Shown here in pieces: positions 38,475-38,966 of a stretch of 38,966 nt of DNA. This stretch comes from an uncultured Vogesella sp. (GTDB lineage: Bacteria; Pseudomonadota; Gammaproteobacteria; Burkholderiales; Chromobacteriaceae), in NCBI GenBank assembly GCA_946479405.1, contig CAMLGD010000004.1, forward strand, positions 1 through 38,966, written 5' to 3'. The position numbers were made by a program, and so were the translations under genes. A model generated the notes under the pieces. The model had not been told where the DNA came from and did no database searches. It saw only the letters and a program-made list of their open reading frames with translations. Within the stretch, counting starts at the first letter, position 1, and each line of letters opens with the position of its first letter.

Positions 38475-38483
38475 TGTATACCA
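38475..38483 (-). promoter_or_regulatory. Candidate extended -10 element of the proQ-like gene
   Basis: On the minus strand TGG-TATACA, followed by AT, matches an extended -10. No clear -35 is seen. Confidence 0.4.
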
Positions 38484-38561
38484 GTTGTGGCGTGCGCCAC
38501 CAGCACTTAGCTGGCAAACAGCATGCCTATCGCATGAGCAATCGCACCCGGCGATAAAAGC

Positions 38562-38595
38562 AAAACCGGCATCGCATACTGCTGGCGATGCCGGT
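38562..38595 (-). terminator. Rho-independent terminator of the PilY1-like gene
   Basis: An 11-bp perfect stem ACCGGCATCGC / GCGATGCCGGT with a 9-base loop, followed on the minus strand by TTTGCTTTT. It ends 12 bases after the stop codon. Confidence 0.85.
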
Positions 38596-38606
38596 AGACA
38601 ACGGAT

Positions 38607-38966
38607 TTAGTCGGTGAGTTCGTACCAGTACACCTTGGCGCGGGTCTTGTTTCCCAGACCGCCGGACAAACCGCCAGGATCGGAAATCAGGCCGAACAGC
38701 GGCACGTTGACGATATTACCATTGCTGTCGACCTGGGTAGCCACAGTCGGATCCCCCAGGAAACCAGTACCTGCCGACACATAGCGGTCGGTCAACGCCC
38801 AGCCCGCTTGCGTGTCAGTGGTATCACTGTAGGCCGAGCCGTCACCAAAATTGAGGATATAAATCCGTGCCGCCCCCAGCGTGGGATTGCAGCTGTTGCT
38901 GTTGTAAGTCGCCGTGGCAGTGCAACCAGTGCTGCCGCTATAGGTGTAGGTGTAGTTTGGCAGGAA
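38607..38966 (-). CDS. PilY1-like type IV pilus tip/assembly protein (C-terminal 119 residues)
   Basis: The minus-strand frame is open from the window edge (38966) to a TAA at 38607. The fragment contains ARIYILNFGDGSAY, DRYVSAGTGFLGDPTV and the end GGLGNKTRAKVYWYELTD. Such a tail (ARIY-L-L..., GFLxDPxx, final xWYEL/WREL) is typical of the C-terminus of the PilY1/PilC family, large secreted proteins at the tip of type IV pili that control pilus extension and adhesion. Two cysteines (SGSTGC and NSC) could form a disulfide. The beta-propeller and any N-terminal domain lie outside the window, so the assignment is tentative. Confidence 0.65.
   Translation of the reverse strand, partial: FLPNYTYTYSGSTGCTATATYNSNSCNPTLGAARIYILNFGDGSAYSDTTDTQAGWALTDRYVSAGTGFLGDPTVATQVDSNGNIVNVPLFGLISDPGGLSGGLGNKTRAKVYWYELTD

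Overview
This 39-kb window is high-GC, gene-dense chromosomal DNA. It most resembles a free-living betaproteobacterium of the order Neisseriales (Chromobacterium/Vogesella-like). That placement is an inference from the mix of genes: a ProQ/FinO protein like that of Neisseria, the ubiUVT genes, a PilY1-like tip, many two-component systems and polyamine transport. No rRNA, tRNA, CRISPR array, prophage or complete insertion sequence was seen.

Layout. 1-393: 3' end of a gamma-glutamylputrescine-oxidase-like flavoenzyme. 394-944: a non-coding, hairpin-rich block. 945-1940: PAS-GGDEF diguanylate cyclase. 2011-6092 (minus): a short KdpD-like kinase, KdpE and the K+ transporter Kup in one operon. 6237-9011: an MFS transporter and a beta-CASP metallo-hydrolase. 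9062-14528 (minus): a response regulator and a 1430-residue hybrid kinase. 14895-20460 (minus): a tripartite RND efflux operon, divergent from a CpxRA-like two-component system (20640-22687); an array of GTAAA half-sites lies between them. 22769-25099 (minus): ubiU-ubiV-ubiT for oxygen-independent ubiquinone synthesis, with a possible FNR site. 25286-27003: a bestrophin-like channel and a glycerophosphodiesterase. 27014-27157: a MITE-like palindromic repeat. 27222-31220 (minus): a four-gene polyamine-type ABC importer. 31432-33361 (minus): a DMT exporter and an AraC regulator. 33545-33979: a DUF411 copper-type protein. 34075-36840 (minus): an orphan amino-acid binding protein, an omega-amidase-like hydrolase and a YbdL-like aminotransferase, divergent from a LysR regulator. 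37937-38396: a ProQ/FinO RNA chaperone. 38607-38966: the C-terminus of a PilY1-like type IV pilus protein.

The most striking feature is a dispersed 13-mer, TGCGGCCAACSTT (S = C or G). I count 20 exact copies on both strands, plus many copies with one to four changes. Twelve of the 20 are intergenic; four close inverted pairs sit just after genes as terminator-like palindromes, and copies inside genes are read in three different reading frames. This is the pattern of a DNA uptake sequence (as in Neisseriaceae and Pasteurellaceae), but the core is unlike the Neisseria dialects I know, which contain CTG. A candidate type IV pilus gene at the window edge fits with natural transformation but does not prove it.

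How the genes work together: polyamine/amino-acid uptake and catabolism (puuB-like, ABC importer, aminotransferase plus omega-amidase), potassium homeostasis (KdpDE-Kup) and envelope stress/efflux (CpxRA-like plus RND) are each arranged as compact operons with ATGA overlaps or gaps of a few bases.
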